Below the pieces are notes generated by a model that was not told the origin of the DNA, did not search any database, and worked only from the letters and a program-made list of their open reading frames with translations. Shown here one piece after another: positions 34,233 to 35,592 of a DNA stretch of 35,592 nt; within the stretch, counting starts at the first letter, position 1, and each line of letters begins with the position of its first letter. Source of the stretch: Ignavibacteriota bacterium (GTDB lineage: Bacteria > Bacteroidota > Ignavibacteria > UBA10030). The stretch lies in assembly GCA_003155495.1 (NCBI GenBank), contig PMDB01000027.1, forward strand, positions 1-35,592, in the 5' to 3' direction. The position numbers and the translations under genes were made by a program.

Positions 34233-34264
34233 CGTACCCATCCCGACATGTCGGGACGGGTACG
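34233..34264. repeat. Near-perfect 32-base palindrome
   Basis: CGTACCC (34233-34239) pairs with GGGTACG (34258-34264) and TCCCGACA (34241-34248) with TGTCGGGA (34249-34256); one mismatch separates the two stem parts. It starts 19 bases beyond the MlaD-like stop codon. No T-run follows on either strand, so a REP-like or protein-binding role is as likely as transcription termination. Confidence 0.65.
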
Positions 34265-34282
34265 AGATGATATTTCCACATT

Positions 34283-34933
34283 TTAAAAACCCCACAACAG
34301 CCAACTTTTTTTTGCCTTATCCACAAGCATTTTCAACCCGGCTGAGCTTTCTTTTAAATTAATAAAAGTAGAATCGAAAGTCTGCCCCAGCGATTTATCC
34401 GTTAGCAGCCTTCCGAGTGTTCCTTTTCCTGATTGTACACTGCCAGTAATCTTAGACAAATTGCTTGTGATATTGGAAGTATTATCAATAGATGTTTTTA
34501 ATGATATCAGAATATCGTCCATATTAATCGGCTGGATTGTTTGGACAATATCGTTGTTTTCTATTTCCATTTTTCCACCTGTTCCGGGATTTATTATTAT
34601 AATTTTATTCCCCATAAGTCCTTCTGATCCAATACTTGCAACCGCATCCTTTTTGATAAACTTTCGAGTATTTTCATCAACGAGTATTTCTACTCTCACG
34701 GACGTATCACTCACCAAATTAATATTTTCTACGGTCCCCACATTTATTCCTGAAAGCCGTACATTATTTCCCGCTTGAAGCCCGGCAACGTCTCTAAATA
34801 CCCCGCTGAGGTGAAAGGTACCTCTGAACAACTGCTGTTTCTCACCGATGAAATATATTCCTACAATGAATAAGGCTATTCCAAAGGAAATAAATATTCC
34901 CAGTTTGATTTTATGGCTTGTGTCTTTTTTCAT
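34283..34933 (-). CDS. MlaD family (MCE domain) lipid-transport substrate-binding protein
   Basis: 216 residues. One N-terminal transmembrane helix (about 10-30, LGIFISFGIALFIVGIYFIG) anchors it in the inner membrane. The MCE domain covers about 37-120 (FRDVAGLQAGNNVRLSGINVG, VRVEILVDENT, IGSEGLMGNKIIIINPG). After it comes a helical tail with repeated asparagine/serine turns (LKTSIDNTSNITSNLSKITG, GTLGRLLTD), shorter than in long PqiB/LetB types. It binds phospholipid and works with the MlaF ATPase and an MlaE permease. The ATPase gene stops 30 bases upstream on the same strand; no MlaE gene is visible and it probably lies beyond the right edge. Confidence 0.92.
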   Translation of the reverse strand: MKKDTSHKIKLGIFISFGIALFIVGIYFIGEKQQLFRGTFHLSGVFRDVAGLQAGNNVRLSGINVGTVENINLVSDTSVRVEILVDENTRKFIKKDAVASIGSEGLMGNKIIIINPGTGGKMEIENNDIVQTIQPINMDDILISLKTSIDNTSNITSNLSKITGSVQSGKGTLGRLLTDKSLGQTFDSTFINLKESSAGLKMLVDKAKKSWLLWGF

Positions 34934-34963
34934 TTGATCTGCTCTTCTAATATGTCTGATGTA

Positions 34964-35592
34964 TTATTCAAAAAACGATCGTATCCATGCATCTGCCGAA
35001 TTCTTGAGATCGGTATACGACCCTTCTGCGGCGCACATTCCATCTTTCATTACGATAATTCGATTTGCCGTAAGCTTGGCACATTCAATATCATGTGTAA
35101 TGACAATGGAAGAAGTATTGTATTTCTTTTGTACTTCCAGGATGAGATTGCTTATTTCTTTTGACGTTATAGGATCCAGACCCGTTGTAGGTTCATCATA
35201 CAGCATGATCTCAGGTTTTAGAATCAACGTTCGCGCTAAGCCCAGCCTTTTCCGCATACCGCCGGAAAGCTCTGAAGGTTTCAGATCAATTGTTTCAGAA
35301 AGGCCTACATTTTCCAATGCTTCTTCTACCCGCGAGTTCATTTCTTCTTTCGACATTGAACGTGCCTGTCTTCTCAGAGGAAACTCAAGATTTTCTCTCA
35401 CTGTCATGGAATCATAAAGAGCAGCGCTTTGAAAAAGAAAACCTATCCTTTTGTGTATTTCCATGAGCTCATTCTCCTTGAGTTCTGAAATATTCTGCCC
35501 AAGTATAACAAGCGTGCCTTCATCAAGATCGACCAATCCCACAATACATTTTATGAGCACTGATTTACCGGTTCCGGATTGCCCGAGTATGA
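34964..35592 (-). CDS. ABC transporter ATPase, MlaF-like, N-terminal part cut by window edge
   Basis: 208 residues are visible and the gene continues beyond the right edge. The reading frame is open through 35590, so an internal ATG at 35560 is not the start. Walker A GQSGTGKS is at the edge, then the Q-loop FLFQSAALYDSMTVREN, signature LSGGMRKRLGLARTL, Walker B IMLYDEPTTGLDP and H-loop VITHD. FQSAALYDSMTV and SGGMRKR are typical of the MlaF/Ttg2A group that powers phospholipid transport between the membranes. The MlaD-like gene follows after 30 bases. About 40 N-terminal residues are missing. Confidence 0.93.
   Translation of the reverse strand, partial: ILGQSGTGKSVLIKCIVGLVDLDEGTLVILGQNISELKENELMEIHKRIGFLFQSAALYDSMTVRENLEFPLRRQARSMSKEEMNSRVEEALENVGLSETIDLKPSELSGGMRKRLGLARTLILKPEIMLYDEPTTGLDPITSKEISNLILEVQKKYNTSSIVITHDIECAKLTANRIIVMKDGMCAAEGSYTDLKNSADAWIRSFFE

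Larger units (their letters stand above)
33375..34282. other. Gene-poor region with repeats and a gene relic
   Basis: About 900 bases between the PAS kinase gene and the MlaD-like gene hold no intact gene. Present are repeat copy B (33460-33510), a 40-codon frame at 33532-33654 behind a purine-rich stretch (AAAGGGAAAGGGA) but without any known family, a decayed gene fragment at about 34045-34200 and a palindrome at 34233-34264. Overlapping frames on both strands at 33794-34158 are mutually exclusive and none is convincing as a gene. Confidence 0.55.

Overview
The window looks like chromosomal DNA of a Gram-negative bacterium of the Bacteroidota/Chlorobiota assemblage, most like the Ignavibacteria-type lineages. 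The evidence is a type IX secretion (T9SS) type-A C-terminal domain with the NFPNPFNPST signature, a TonB-dependent receptor with an N-terminal carboxypeptidase-regulatory-like domain followed by a DUF4249 lipoprotein, a TolC/MFP/RND operon and Mla-type lipid-transport genes. This assignment is inferred from protein families, not from a marker gene. I saw no rRNA, tRNA, CRISPR array, insertion sequence or phage gene.

Left edge (1-1538, minus): an MvhD-like iron-sulfur subunit, a MetF-type methylenetetrahydrofolate reductase and the start of a cysteine-rich protein, probably a one-carbon redox complex. 2250-8718 (plus): a YncE-like beta-propeller protein, then an RND efflux operon (TolC, adaptor, pump) whose genes overlap by one base. 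8891-12073 (plus): TonB-dependent receptor plus DUF4249 lipoprotein. 12207-12938 (minus): triple-BON periplasmic protein. 13329-20394 (plus): a large Trp/Tyr-rich secreted protein of unknown function, a four-helix membrane protein with YceI, a candidate small secreted protein, an unknown exported protein, TatA and a TVP38/TMEM64-type membrane protein.

20663-27640 (minus) is the most interesting region. A lipoprotein, a GAF-sigma54 activator, a Hanks-type Ser/Thr kinase with two PEGA domains and a DUF5683-like protein are translationally coupled by 4-, 1- and 4-base overlaps. Next comes a T9SS-sorted multidomain surface protein with a GTG start. The short gap before it holds a correctly spaced sigma54 -24/-12 element on the same strand, with TGCA boxes at 9-10-base spacing centred about 90 bases upstream of the predicted start site. 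I propose that the activator drives the surface-protein gene under control of the kinase, which would form a self-contained signalling and secretion unit.

27903-33374 (minus): an 1823-residue hybrid histidine kinase with receiver domains at both ends and ten PAS domains between. A similar 50-55 base intergenic repeat sits just outside each end of this gene. 33375-34282 has no intact gene, but holds a decayed fragment of a secreted protein and a near-perfect 32-base palindrome. Right edge (34283-35592, minus): MlaD-like and MlaF-like subunits of an ABC lipid-transport system, the latter cut by the window end.
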